This document shows, piece by piece, positions 43,606 through 52,831 of a stretch of 64,000 nucleotides of DNA; within the stretch, counting starts at the first letter, position 1, and each line of letters opens with the position of its first letter. A model generated the notes under the pieces. The model was not told the origin of the DNA. It worked only from the letters and a program-made list of their open reading frames with translations, and did no database searches. Source of the DNA: Planctobacterium sp965279005 (GTDB taxonomy: Bacteria; Pseudomonadota; Gammaproteobacteria; Enterobacterales; Alteromonadaceae); the NCBI GenBank assembly GCA_965279005.1, contig CBDIHK010000030.1:558001-622000 (forward strand). The letters run 5' to 3'. A program made the translations under genes and the position numbers.

Positions 43606-46511
43606 GCTTCAATTTGCAATAGGCGACAAGGTAAGTCGTTGGCATTAAATACCTGGCATAGGGAGAGTGCGGTATCGCGGTCAAAGGCGGTTTTGGTGCG
43701 GAAAGTGAACACACCGTTCACCCGTCCTAGCTGTATACTGGTGCGAATATCATTTTCGATTAGGGTGCGACGCAACGCTCGTGCCATCACACCAGCTACT
43801 GCCCTTGAGCGATACTCACCAATTTGGATTTTCCAGGCTTGAGCAAAATGTTCCGGAACCAAGTCTAGGTTGGCACCTAACAACAAGGAGTTTTCTGGTG
43901 TCACGTCAACTTGCAATGGGGCTTTAACCTTTAGCTGGTTTCGGGCAAGTTCAGCATCGGCCACTTTTATTTGGTATTGGCCCGGTAATACTTGGGTGAA
44001 CAAATAATAGCCATCAAATCCCGATACAACTGAGTCGACAACGTTTCCTTCGGTATCAAGCAGTTGCACCTCTTTATAGCTCCCTTCGCGGGCGTTCCCA
44101 CTCTCGTCGCGAATGTACACGCTGCCTTCAATTTCACCGCCAACAACAATTGGAATTTCGATTGGATGTACAATACCTGGTCGGGGGTTAATGGAGACAC
44201 CTTCCCTAGATGGCAGCCAAAAAGGGTCTTCTAGACTGCCGACGTCAAGTTCAATATCGGTTGCTCGGTTTTTGGCTAGACCGGCAAGAAAAGCGATGCC
44301 CTGTTCATCTGTAATTGCGCGGCCACGTGAGTGGATCGCTTGAACGCTTGCATTGGGGATTGGGCGTTCGCCTTCATCAAAAACGCCATTAAGATTGGTA
44401 TCTTCAAACAAGAACGCGGCAAAGCCACCAGTAGCTGCTAACCTGCGGTTGACAAAACGGTAGTCATCACTGATTGGGTCATGCCCCATACTTAGTTTGG
44501 CTGACAAGGAGCCGCTAATATTACCGTTGCTGTCTGAGTTAAGGCTCATGCCCAAGGTCGCATAATCCGTAAGCCAATTCAGGACTATTGAACCACTGTG
44601 TTTTTGGGTTTGGGGGGCATAGCTGTGGGTAAATTCAGCACTAAGCTGGTCACTGTAGTTCCATAGCAGGCTGTTAGAAAAAGTGTTAATTTCCGCATCG
44701 GGCTCTATTAAGTAACCTATGCGGCTGCGCCAATTAAAATTAGAAAAGCGTTTATCCATTTGCAAAATACCGTTGCCAAATTCAAAGTCAGAACCTGGTA
44801 GTTCACCTTTTATTTTAGCTAGGTTCATCGTATTGGATATGGTTAAGCCGCGCATATATAGGCTGTTGTTAATGCCAAAGGTGTCGGTGGTGCTGAGGTC
44901 TTCTATTTCACTCCGGGTAAAGCTGGCCGAATAGGAGCCGGATAGCCCTGCAACGCTGAACATAGGCCCCGACATACGGATTTGGTTGCGCATACTTTGG
45001 TTGTTATTGAGGTCAATATCTGGTGCGAAGTTTTGGTAGATTGTATTTTCAATCCTCAAACCGTGAGTGCCTAAAGTGTAATTAAAGTTGGTCAAATAAC
45101 GCTGGCCACCATTAAAATCATGTACAAAATCGAAACTCAACAACCCGTTTTCCAGAAACCAATCTAGGTGCAGTGGCAATAAGGTATGTTTGGTATTGTC
45201 CTCGAGGGTGACGGTTGTTAGCCCTGTTTTGAACACAGTATTGTCTGTTAAACTTTTTTGCAGGCTGGCACTAACCTGAAAGTCTTGCTCCCGGGTTTGA
45301 TCAGAATTGGTTTGAAATAAGCTGGCATTTTGCTGGGTAAGGGAGATATCATAGATCCAGTTCTCCTTGAAGCGTTTTGGGGTCACCACAGGAACCTGCT
45401 CAAATTCAGACCGGCGTTGTCCTTGAGGGCCGAAAAACCGCAATTCAAAGTCATTCTTGCCGAAGTAGAGTGGCACCTCTAAAAATTCGTATTTACCATC
45501 GCTTTGCACTGATACAGCATCAATTAGAACGCCATTTTGGTACAGCTCGATATCCCAGCCAGGTTGGCTAAATCCTTGAAAGTCCTTGGTATCAAAATCG
45601 GCAATTTGGTTTAACGGCGTATTGCTGAAGCGAATACCTATCTCATTGGAGCTATTGCGTTGGCGCAAAATGCCCACACTGCGCACATCACCAATTGATA
45701 CCCGGGTTATTCCCGTGTCCCCCAATATTTGTCCGCTATCATCTTCCCTAGTGAGTACAAGGCGGGCAGAACCCAGGCCATCCTCATCATTGGCTGAAAT
45801 GAAGTACTCCCCTGTCATATAGGCTAGGTCGCCGTTACCGAGAGCGGAAATATTGCCGCGGGTGCCGTCTGAGTTGCTGGAAACATTGGCTTGAATATCC
45901 ACAAATGGATGGGAGTACAGCTGGTAATCTTGTTCAATTCTAGGCAGGGAAGGTGTGTTGCTTATTCGATCTTTTCTCTCGAACTGGGAGATGTCGGCTT
46001 TGCGCCTGATTTTATCGGTAACTGGGAGGGGCACCGAACTTGAAACGGTCACTTTAAGATCCCGTTCATTAATCTCTAACTGCAGTCGGAACAGCGTTTC
46101 TAGGGTGCGTTCACTTACAAACAACTCATCACCAATATGGGCAACGTCATTGATGTCCACTATGCGCCGTGCGTTGCCATAGGTTAAAACGAACCAGCCT
46201 TGTTCTGCGGGGTCTTTTGCAATGGAAATAGTATTGCTGTCACTGCGGAACCAGCCTTGGGCGCTTCCAGCGGCAGTATCTACCTGGATGGGGATGTCGA
46301 GAACCTTGATGAAGTCGCCAAAACTGAGGTAGTTTTTGCCGGAGACCTCCAGTGCAAAAACGTCTCCAAGCTCAATACTATCCGCTTCTATCAAGTAGAT
46401 AAGTTCGTTGGGTAGGGCCTGCTGCCTAGCCTGTACAGGAACCAATACGAAAATACAAACCAAGGTAGGTAACCAGAGTTTGGATAACGCTTTTAGATGC
46501 CAGGCTGACAT
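43602..46511 (-). CDS. Usher-like outer-membrane protein with SPOR-like C terminus
   Basis: 969 residues, with a signal peptide near residues 1-30. A pre-barrel domain (about 35-200) is followed by a long beta-strand-rich barrel (about 200-690) that contains the usher-like GWDIELYQNGVLIDAVSVQSDGKYEFLEVPLYFGKNDFELRFFGPQG plug/strand region. Next come carboxypeptidase-regulatory-like modules (DTNLNGVFDEGERPIPNASVQ and SGFDGYYLFTQVLPGQYQIKV) and a final SPOR-like segment (KIQIGEYRSRAVAGVMARALR). It sits directly downstream of a PapD-like chaperone and two DUF4402 subunits, so it most likely secretes and assembles them. Confidence 0.78.
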   Translation of the reverse strand: MSAWHLKALSKLWLPTLVCIFVLVPVQARQQALPNELIYLIEADSIELGDVFALEVSGKNYLSFGDFIKVLDIPIQVDTAAGSAQGWFRSDSNTISIAKDPAEQGWFVLTYGNARRIVDINDVAHIGDELFVSERTLETLFRLQLEINERDLKVTVSSSVPLPVTDKIRRKADISQFERKDRISNTPSLPRIEQDYQLYSHPFVDIQANVSSNSDGTRGNISALGNGDLAYMTGEYFISANDEDGLGSARLVLTREDDSGQILGDTGITRVSIGDVRSVGILRQRNSSNEIGIRFSNTPLNQIADFDTKDFQGFSQPGWDIELYQNGVLIDAVSVQSDGKYEFLEVPLYFGKNDFELRFFGPQGQRRSEFEQVPVVTPKRFKENWIYDISLTQQNASLFQTNSDQTREQDFQVSASLQKSLTDNTVFKTGLTTVTLEDNTKHTLLPLHLDWFLENGLLSFDFVHDFNGGQRYLTNFNYTLGTHGLRIENTIYQNFAPDIDLNNNQSMRNQIRMSGPMFSVAGLSGSYSASFTRSEIEDLSTTDTFGINNSLYMRGLTISNTMNLAKIKGELPGSDFEFGNGILQMDKRFSNFNWRSRIGYLIEPDAEINTFSNSLLWNYSDQLSAEFTHSYAPQTQKHSGSIVLNWLTDYATLGMSLNSDSNGNISGSLSAKLSMGHDPISDDYRFVNRRLAATGGFAAFLFEDTNLNGVFDEGERPIPNASVQAIHSRGRAITDEQGIAFLAGLAKNRATDIELDVGSLEDPFWLPSREGVSINPRPGIVHPIEIPIVVGGEIEGSVYIRDESGNAREGSYKEVQLLDTEGNVVDSVVSGFDGYYLFTQVLPGQYQIKVADAELARNQLKVKAPLQVDVTPENSLLLGANLDLVPEHFAQAWKIQIGEYRSRAVAGVMARALRRTLIENDIRTSIQLGRVNGVFTFRTKTAFDRDTALSLCQVFNANDLPCRLLQIEA

Positions 46512-46526
46512 GTCTGAATTGCCATC

Positions 46527-47369
46527 CTAATTGGCTGAAGCTGCTTTGGGCGTAAAATTGACTATGGCCTCATCAATTATTTGGTTTTCCAGTTCCTGGC
46601 CACCTTCATAGACTATCTTTAACTGCGCCGGTGCGTTGGGCATTTTGTTCAACGACAGATTAATAAAACGCTGCGGATTTTCGGTGAATAAAGATACGTT
46701 GTTTAGAATACCGGCCGGTTCCTGTTCGAACCTATTATTCCCAGTTTGCCAGTAGGCTTTAAGCGAGCCAAAGCTACTGGCATTGCCCATGTTGACCAGT
46801 GGGAACTGCACCAAGTACTTTGTTTCGTTGTTCTGGAGGATATTAAAAAATTCTGCTTGCCCGATGCGCACGTCTACGTTGTCGACTTGGTGGCGTACCA
46901 ATATCGGGATGGAAAACGCCATGTTAATGTTGATTTGGATACCGACGCCCGCGTCTGCATTGGCGGTTGGCTTGGCTTCATCTATTGCTTCGAAAGCTAA
47001 ATGTGAGCGGTATTCACCAGGTTCCAGATCTGCCGGCCTGCGCAGTGACAAACGCACACTTTGGCGCTCTTGCGGTTTTAACGTAACCGCCCGGGGACTA
47101 AAGCGAACCATCCGGCTTGCCATGGGGAAGATGCGCTTTTGTTGTTCGGTCAGTTCTTGATAACGGCCATCTTGGGTTTGCATCAGGTGGCGCCAATATA
47201 TTTTATAGGTTTTAGTTTCAGAAGAGGCGTTGATAAGCGAGACTTTGGCGGAACGTGTGCGTTCGTCAAACATGACCCTGGTAGGCGCTATCATTAGGCT
47301 TGCCAAAGCGCTTTGGTGAAACATCAAGGCAGCCAAAAAAAGTAGCATTTTTTTCATTTTTATACTCAT
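46527..47369 (-). CDS. Periplasmic fimbrial chaperone (PapD-like)
   Basis: 280 residues with a signal peptide cut near ALAS. The N-terminal Ig domain (LMIAPTRVMFDERTRSAKVSLINASSETKTYKIYW) and MVRFSPRAVTLKPQERQSVRLSLRRPADLEPGEYRSHLAFE match the pilus-assembly chaperone consensus, including basic residues for the subunit carboxylate. It would cap pilus subunits in the periplasm before handing them to the usher. It starts 15 bp upstream of the usher gene. Confidence 0.88.
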   Translation of the reverse strand: MSIKMKKMLLFLAALMFHQSALASLMIAPTRVMFDERTRSAKVSLINASSETKTYKIYWRHLMQTQDGRYQELTEQQKRIFPMASRMVRFSPRAVTLKPQERQSVRLSLRRPADLEPGEYRSHLAFEAIDEAKPTANADAGVGIQININMAFSIPILVRHQVDNVDVRIGQAEFFNILQNNETKYLVQFPLVNMGNASSFGSLKAYWQTGNNRFEQEPAGILNNVSLFTENPQRFINLSLNKMPNAPAQLKIVYEGGQELENQIIDEAIVNFTPKAASAN

Positions 47370-47460
47370 AAAGTTTGTGTGACCAAATTAAATCCTATCG
47401 CCAAAATTGACACTACACAGAATCGCAACTGGCATATGCAAGCACTACACCAATATGGCA

Positions 47461-47937
47461 TCAATAGTTGACTTCCAGCGTCAATGGCAGGCTGTAGATA
47501 CCGTCTGTATAAGCACTGGTACCCGAAGTTGTCAGTGTCGCGCCAATAAAAATAGTCGCGGTTCCCGCTGCATCGGTTGGTTGGTTTGGCACATAGTCAA
47601 AATTACTGATAGTGAACTGTTCAAGTGCCGCTACGCCGGATACTTTTGAGGTTTGTGAGCCTGTTGCATTTACCGACACAATGAGAGAGGTATACGGGGG
47701 AAATCCGCTTAGCCTAAATTCTGCAGGGGTTGGCGGTGAGACACTTATTATTTGTGGATCGCTTACGACCTGGCCTGTCCACCGAAGCCTTAGCTGGTAA
47801 GTTGCACTATTGTCTGCAATTGCGATGGTGCCAAAATCGATAGAGCTGTTAATTGGGGTAATGGTTTGGGACTGGGTAGTTCCCCCAAATACGAAAATTA
47901 GTATTACAAACGCAAGATAGACACTTTTGTTTTTCAT
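47461..47937 (-). CDS. DUF4402-like pilus subunit (minor)
   Basis: 158 residues. A signal peptide (about 1-24) is followed by an all-beta domain (ITPINSSIDFGTIAIADNSATYQLRLRW ... AALEQFTISNFDYVP ... GTSAYTDGIYSLPLTLEVNY). The C-terminal pattern ending TLEVNY matches DUF4402 subunits, which act as pilins in alternative chaperone-usher systems. It lies between the major subunit and the chaperone gene. Possibly a tip or minor subunit; this is inferred. Confidence 0.75.
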   Translation of the reverse strand: MKNKSVYLAFVILIFVFGGTTQSQTITPINSSIDFGTIAIADNSATYQLRLRWTGQVVSDPQIISVSPPTPAEFRLSGFPPYTSLIVSVNATGSQTSKVSGVAALEQFTISNFDYVPNQPTDAAGTATIFIGATLTTSGTSAYTDGIYSLPLTLEVNY

Positions 47938-48011
47938 CTCTTGGCGAATAACTTAGGTCAATTGTATGGATGGGGGTAGGTTGCCCCCATCACAAACAGC
48001 AATGACTGGTT

Positions 48012-48605
48012 TTAGTAATCAGCCGTCACTGTATAGGTGCCGGTGTACGTGGCATCTAGATAGGCTTCAGCAGCAGATGAACCGGATGCACCAGTGGCAT
48101 CTGTCGTTAAAGTCGCACCGAGGTTAAATACCAATGTACCTGTTGCGTCAGTATCCGTCGTAAAGGGGGTACCAGACGTTACAACTGTCCTGGTAAAAGT
48201 ACCAAGGGTAAAGTTTTTGGTTTCAGTACCACTGGGATCTGTCAATGTGGCAGATGTCGGTAGTGTCAAAGTGATCGCAGTATTAGGTGCTGCACCAGAG
48301 ATTGTGTAGATACCTACCTGTCCAGCCGAAACCTCAGTTAGTGAAGCATTACCCGCATTTGTGATTGATATCGCGCCGTCGGCAGAAGATAGCTCAGCGG
48401 TTGCGACACCACCTGCACCCGCCGCGTCATCATCGGCAAACGCAACTAAAGTACCAAAACTCAGGGGTTGGGTTTCGGTAATGGTGAATGCATTTAATAC
48501 TGTGACACTGGCGTTGCCGGTGACGGTTTCTGCAGTGATGTTTGCTGACATCATCGCACCCGCTACCAAAGCCGCCAACCCTAGTTTGTTTTTGAATTTC
48601 AACAT
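48012..48605 (-). CDS. DUF4402 domain pilin-like protein (major subunit)
   Basis: 197 residues. A signal peptide (to about ANITAE) is followed by a DUF4402 beta-sandwich (ASVTVLNAFTITETQPLSFGTLVAF ... LVFNLGATLTTDATGASGSSAAEAYLDATYTGTYTVTADY). The composition, rich in Thr, Ala, Ser and Gly with no Cys in the mature part, suits a polymerising surface protein. It starts 69 bp upstream of the SPOR gene stop. Likely the main fibre subunit of this locus. Confidence 0.82.
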   Translation of the reverse strand: MLKFKNKLGLAALVAGAMMSANITAETVTGNASVTVLNAFTITETQPLSFGTLVAFADDDAAGAGGVATAELSSADGAISITNAGNASLTEVSAGQVGIYTISGAAPNTAITLTLPTSATLTDPSGTETKNFTLGTFTRTVVTSGTPFTTDTDATGTLVFNLGATLTTDATGASGSSAAEAYLDATYTGTYTVTADY

Positions 48606-48673
48606 TAAACAGTTCCTCCTGAAGTCAAAAACCTGCCAATAACCTTAGGCAGGTGCCACTGGTGGAACCAAGC

Positions 48674-50101
48674 TTATGGATTATTGGTTGTCTTACAATA
48701 GTAGTTCAATTTTTGGAGTTGTTTACAATAGTGCAGTGCTTCTGCCCTGGAATTTAGTGGCCCTAAGTACATGCGATTGTATTGACTCTCATTGGTTATC
48801 TGCGGTGATATCATAAACTTTAGGCTCGCGATATTATTTGGCAGGTTTTTTCGTGTTTTTAGCCAGTTTTGAGTTATTTGTTGCTCATTCAATGACTTGT
48901 AAGAAAATAAATGGAGGTAATAACTTCCCGCGGTTTGCGGCCGTTGTTGCAGGTTGACCCGGTGTGAAGGTGGACGGCGAGAGGGGGGCTTTGCGCCCAT
49001 TTTCCCCCTGATTTGGTTGGCGAGGACCGGGTGCTCCCCTGGCTGCTGCGGCAGTATCCTGTCTTCGAGTGGTCTTAGGTTACGTTTACTTGCGGGTATA
49101 TCAGGGTTGTAGCCGTCGGTGCGTATATCATTATTGGCGCTTACGTTATCTAGGTTCACAATAGTATTGTCTTGTCGGCCACCTGGGCTATTGGGGGACT
49201 CCAGCCTTGGGTTTATAGGTGCTAGGTTGTTTGCATTGTTAGCAGTGACTGTCCTGTCATTTTCGTCTGCACTGCTGCCAGGTGCGGGCACATAAGCGTC
49301 CGCTTGCATCATCCTAAACCTCTCTGCCGCGCTAAGCTGCCTTTCTGGTTCGACCGGAGAGGCCGGTGGCACGGGGTTTCTATCAGCAGCAATTTCTGCT
49401 TGCTCAACAGGCGCAGTGGCATTGCTAGGGGAGCTCACATCAGCAGTTTGCTCAGAAGCACGTGTAATGGTCGGTACTGATTGCTGCATCATCCTAAATC
49501 GCTCCGCCGCACTCAAACCCGCAGTGTTAAGTTCTTCTGTGTCCTGTGTGCTAGCAACGGTTTTATCCGGTATCGGCGCTTCGGTTTCACTCGGCACTGC
49601 AACCGGGGCATTACTACTACCACTGCCGGCAGTTTGCATCATTCTGAACCTTTCAGCCGCACTGAGGTTTTGCAAGTCACTTGCAGGTTGCGCTTCAGGT
49701 AACCCTCCACTGATTGGATTGTCGCCGATTTGTTGAGTGGGGTTTTGATCCTCCTGTGCAGTTGCTGCCGGTAATGCAGTCCCAACGCTGTCAGTAACCA
49801 CTCCATCGTTTGCAACGCCGTCAAGGAATATAGGATCTCCAAGGGTATCGTTTTCTTCAAACTCCACGGTGGCGAGCTTTCCCAACTCGTCGAGTAAAGT
49901 AGTTAATTCTTCTTCTCTATCGGCTAAACGTTCTAGTTTTGGTTGTATACGCCTGAAATCGGCAATCATTTGCCTTAGATCATCTTCTAAGCTCGGCTGG
50001 GGGTTTTGTGGCGGGGCTTGTTTCGCATGTACAATAGTTGCCAGCAGCATAGATACTGTAAGCAAAAAGCTTTTTATTTGTACTTTTGTTATTTTTAGCA
50101 T
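48674..50101 (-). CDS. SPOR-domain protein with repeated LSAAERFRMMQ motif
   Basis: 475 residues. A signal peptide ends near VHA. A helical segment follows (about 40-80, EDDLRQMIADFRRIQPKLERLADREEELTTLLDELG), then a long disordered region with three copies of LSAAERFRMMQ at about residues 146, 196 and 256, then a C-terminal SPOR-like domain (about 395-470, SYYLHLFSYKSLNEQQI ... YNRMYLGPLNSRAEALHYCKQL). SPOR domains bind denuded peptidoglycan glycans. It is the promoter-proximal gene of the minus-strand pilus locus, and its role there is unknown. Confidence 0.75.
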   Translation of the reverse strand: MLKITKVQIKSFLLTVSMLLATIVHAKQAPPQNPQPSLEDDLRQMIADFRRIQPKLERLADREEELTTLLDELGKLATVEFEENDTLGDPIFLDGVANDGVVTDSVGTALPAATAQEDQNPTQQIGDNPISGGLPEAQPASDLQNLSAAERFRMMQTAGSGSSNAPVAVPSETEAPIPDKTVASTQDTEELNTAGLSAAERFRMMQQSVPTITRASEQTADVSSPSNATAPVEQAEIAADRNPVPPASPVEPERQLSAAERFRMMQADAYVPAPGSSADENDRTVTANNANNLAPINPRLESPNSPGGRQDNTIVNLDNVSANNDIRTDGYNPDIPASKRNLRPLEDRILPQQPGEHPVLANQIRGKMGAKPPSRRPPSHRVNLQQRPQTAGSYYLHLFSYKSLNEQQITQNWLKTRKNLPNNIASLKFMISPQITNESQYNRMYLGPLNSRAEALHYCKQLQKLNYYCKTTNNP

Positions 50102-50307
50102 GTTATTGATTTAATGCGGTCAACTTATTGACTATTCCCCTATCAGGGCAATGATAAGCAAAACCAATACCACTTTGTATTAGTTCGCAGGGAGATTCTG
50201 TGTTTCAGGGCTACTCCAAGTGTATTTAGATATTAAATTGCTCGGCCTTTGGTTGCCAAAGTACTAAAAAATGCTACTATCCGACGCGTCCCGGAACAAC
50301 CGGGGCA

Positions 50308-50438
50308 AAGCCAAGGGGTGCTAACATACCAGTCCCACTGAGTGTACGAATACTTAGTGGAATCGGTATCAGCTGAGATCAGCCATATACGGCTGGAACC
50401 CTATACCTGATCCGGATAATACCGGCGTAGGGATGGTG
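50308..50438 (+). ncRNA. TPP riboswitch (THI element)
   Basis: The aptamer core is well preserved: AAGGGGTGCT at 50313-50322, CTGAGATCAGCC around 50371-50382, AACCC at 50397, and ACCTGATCCGGATAATACCGGCGTAGGGA at about 50405-50433. An extended P3 arm (ATACC ... GGTAT with an inner CCACT/AGTGG stem) is inserted. A GC hairpin (CCCGG/CCGGG) precedes it. It controls the downstream thiamine-salvage genes, switching them off when thiamine pyrophosphate is plentiful. Confidence 0.93.
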
Positions 50439-50510
50439 TAAACGCGTTTTCTGTTTCACATCACACTGCCGACGTACCGGATCTTTTCGTTGTATATTGA
50501 AGAGATCCAA

Positions 50511-52574
50511 ATGAAATTAAAATTTAGTTACCTTTCCGTACTCGCCGTCTTGTCATGCCCTACCATGGCCGATGAAGATGCTTTGGAGACCATTGTTGTT
50601 ACTTCCGATTTCCGTAACTTGAGTGTCGATAAGTTGCCAGCCAGTGCGACGGTTATCGGCGCTGGGCAAATCCAAGCGCGCCAAGCACAGCATTTAGAGG
50701 ATATATTAAGCGGTGCTGTAAACGTAAACTTTAACGCCGGTGCATCGCGCGGACGTTTTTTCCAAATCCGTGGTATTGGCGAGCGCAGCCAATTTGCCGA
50801 GCCAATTAACCCGTCAGTGGGCTTGATGGTTGATGATTTTGATTTTTCCGGCACTGGTGGTGTCGCAACCTTATACGACGTTGAGCAAGTAGAAGTGATT
50901 AAAGGCCCGCAAGGAACAACTTTTGGTTCTTCCGCAATGGCCGGTGTGATTAAAATCAAAACCCGTGATGCCGATGGTGTGCAAGAGGGTTCCGTAAAAG
51001 GTTCTATTGCGCAAAAGAGCAGTGTCAACCTAGCTGCCGCCTATGGAGACAGCATCAATGAAGACTGGAACTTCAGGGTCGCTTTCCAAAACTACCAGAG
51101 CGACGGCTACATTGAGAACCGGCACTTACAGCGTTCTGACACTGATAACATCGATGAAACTACGACTTCACTGAAACTTCGCTACGAAGGCGGCGCTGAT
51201 TGGCATTTGGATTTATCAGCCTATTACTTTGATATCGACAATGGCTACGACGCTTTCTCTTTGGACAATGCCCGGCACACTTATTCCGATGAGCCAGGTG
51301 TCGACAAGCAAGAGGCGGTGGCGTTGGGCGCCAAATTGTATTGGGATTTAGGCGATTATGAGCTGAATGCCCATGTAAACAGCAACGCTTCAGATATCGA
51401 ATACGGCTATGACGAAGACTGGACATTTGTTGGGTTCCATCCTGATGCTTACCAGTCAACGGATCAGTATTTACGCGAAAGGGACACCGATTCCCTGGAC
51501 TTGCGCTTTAACTCTAAACAACCACTTGTTGCCTTAAACAACGCTAATTGGGTGTTAGGTGCTTATTTTAAGAAGACTGACGAAACCTTAGATAGGAATT
51601 GGACTTTTGGTGCGCCTTACAGTAGTGATTACAGCATCACTAGTAATGCTTTATATGGCGAGCTTTATCCAAAATTAAGCGAAAAACTCACATTAACCGT
51701 TGGTTTGCGCTTGGAAAATTCAGAGCTGGAATTCGAAGACAACACGGGCTTTGTTGAGTCGCTAGATGAAACCTTTATCGGCGGGCGCTTGGTGTTGGAC
51801 TACCAACTGGACGAAGATACCTTGGTTTACGCAAGTGTCAACCGTGGCTATAAGCTTGGCGGCTTCAATCCCGACAACAGGGTAGTCGCGGATAAGCGGG
51901 TGTTTGACGGCGAGTACAACTGGAACTACGAAGCGGGGATCAAGCGGTACCTGGCCGATGGCGACATTTACATTGCATTGTCAGCTTTCTACATGCAAAG
52001 AGAAGATATGCAGGTCAATGACTTTGCTGTGGAAGATATCCCAGATGCGCAAGGTGCGTTGTCTTTCATTGAAATTACCGACAATGCCAGGGAAGGGGAA
52101 AACCGTGGCTTCGAATTGGAAACCCGGTATTTAATTGCTGAACGCTCCGCCCTGTTCTTTAACCTTGGCATATTAGATACCAAACTGGAAGGCTACGAAA
52201 CTGCAAGGGGCGAGTTCATCGATGAGCAAGAACAAGCCCAAGCGCCTAGGTATACTTACAATTTGGGGGTTGATATCGGCATTGCAGATACCTGGTCGCT
52301 ACGCCTAGAAGCCGACGCCAAAGACTCACACCGGTTTTCTGATGGCAACGAGGCTATGTCAAAAGAATACGTGATTTATCATGCCAACCTGAGCCGCAAT
52401 TGGCAGCAATGGACGCTTTCTTTCTGGGGCAAGAACCTATTTAATACAGAGTATTATACCCGAGGCTTCGGTGGCTTCCCGAACGACCCCCGTGACGGCT
52501 ACAGCACTTTCGGGCCTTATTATCAAATAGCCGATGGCCGCAAAATGGGCGCAAGCCTTGAGTACAAGTTTTAG
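50511..52574 (+). CDS. TonB-dependent receptor, probably for thiamine
   Basis: About 687 residues. A signal peptide ends near MADEDA. The TonB box is ETIVVT, followed by a plug domain (IGAGQIQARQAQHLEDILSG ... FFQIRGIGERSQF ... VEVIKGPQGTTFGSSAMAGVI) and a 22-strand-type barrel ending in LEYKF with terminal Phe. The TPP riboswitch upstream and the thiamine genes downstream point to thiamine or a precursor as ligand. I chose the ATG at 50511, with GAAGAGA upstream, over a TTG at 50490. Confidence 0.92.
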   Translation: MKLKFSYLSVLAVLSCPTMADEDALETIVVTSDFRNLSVDKLPASATVIGAGQIQARQAQHLEDILSGAVNVNFNAGASRGRFFQIRGIGERSQFAEPINPSVGLMVDDFDFSGTGGVATLYDVEQVEVIKGPQGTTFGSSAMAGVIKIKTRDADGVQEGSVKGSIAQKSSVNLAAAYGDSINEDWNFRVAFQNYQSDGYIENRHLQRSDTDNIDETTTSLKLRYEGGADWHLDLSAYYFDIDNGYDAFSLDNARHTYSDEPGVDKQEAVALGAKLYWDLGDYELNAHVNSNASDIEYGYDEDWTFVGFHPDAYQSTDQYLRERDTDSLDLRFNSKQPLVALNNANWVLGAYFKKTDETLDRNWTFGAPYSSDYSITSNALYGELYPKLSEKLTLTVGLRLENSELEFEDNTGFVESLDETFIGGRLVLDYQLDEDTLVYASVNRGYKLGGFNPDNRVVADKRVFDGEYNWNYEAGIKRYLADGDIYIALSAFYMQREDMQVNDFAVEDIPDAQGALSFIEITDNAREGENRGFELETRYLIAERSALFFNLGILDTKLEGYETARGEFIDEQEQAQAPRYTYNLGVDIGIADTWSLRLEADAKDSHRFSDGNEAMSKEYVIYHANLSRNWQQWTLSFWGKNLFNTEYYTRGFGGFPNDPRDGYSTFGPYYQIADGRKMGASLEYKF

Positions 52575-52582
52575 GAGGTGTT

Positions 52583-52831
52583 ATGCAAATTTCTGTTGAA
52601 ATTAGTCTTTATCCGTTGGCTGACAACTACTTGGAAGAGATTTTAAAAACCATTACCAGGTTGGCTGAAGCCTCCGACGTTAAGGTTAAAACCAATGATA
52701 TGAGCACCCAGCTTTCAGGGGAGTTTGAAGCGGTGATGTCTTTGTTGAAAGCAGAGATCTTCACCACATTCAGCCACACCGACAAAGCAGTGTTTGTCTG
52801 TAAGATCTTAAACAAAGACATCGATTTATGA
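52583..52831 (+). CDS. YkoF-like thiamine-binding protein
   Basis: A small protein of 82 residues with the pattern of the YkoF / thiamine-binding MTH1187-type fold (MQISVEISLYPLADNYLEEILKTI ... VKTNDMSTQLSGEFEAVMSLLKAEI). These proteins are known in thiamine-related operons. GGAGGT lies 8 nt before the ATG, and the gene overlaps the next one by 4 bp (ATGA). Cytoplasmic, no signal peptide. A buffering or sensing role for thiamine compounds is inferred. Confidence 0.8.
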   Translation: MQISVEISLYPLADNYLEEILKTITRLAEASDVKVKTNDMSTQLSGEFEAVMSLLKAEIFTTFSHTDKAVFVCKILNKDIDL

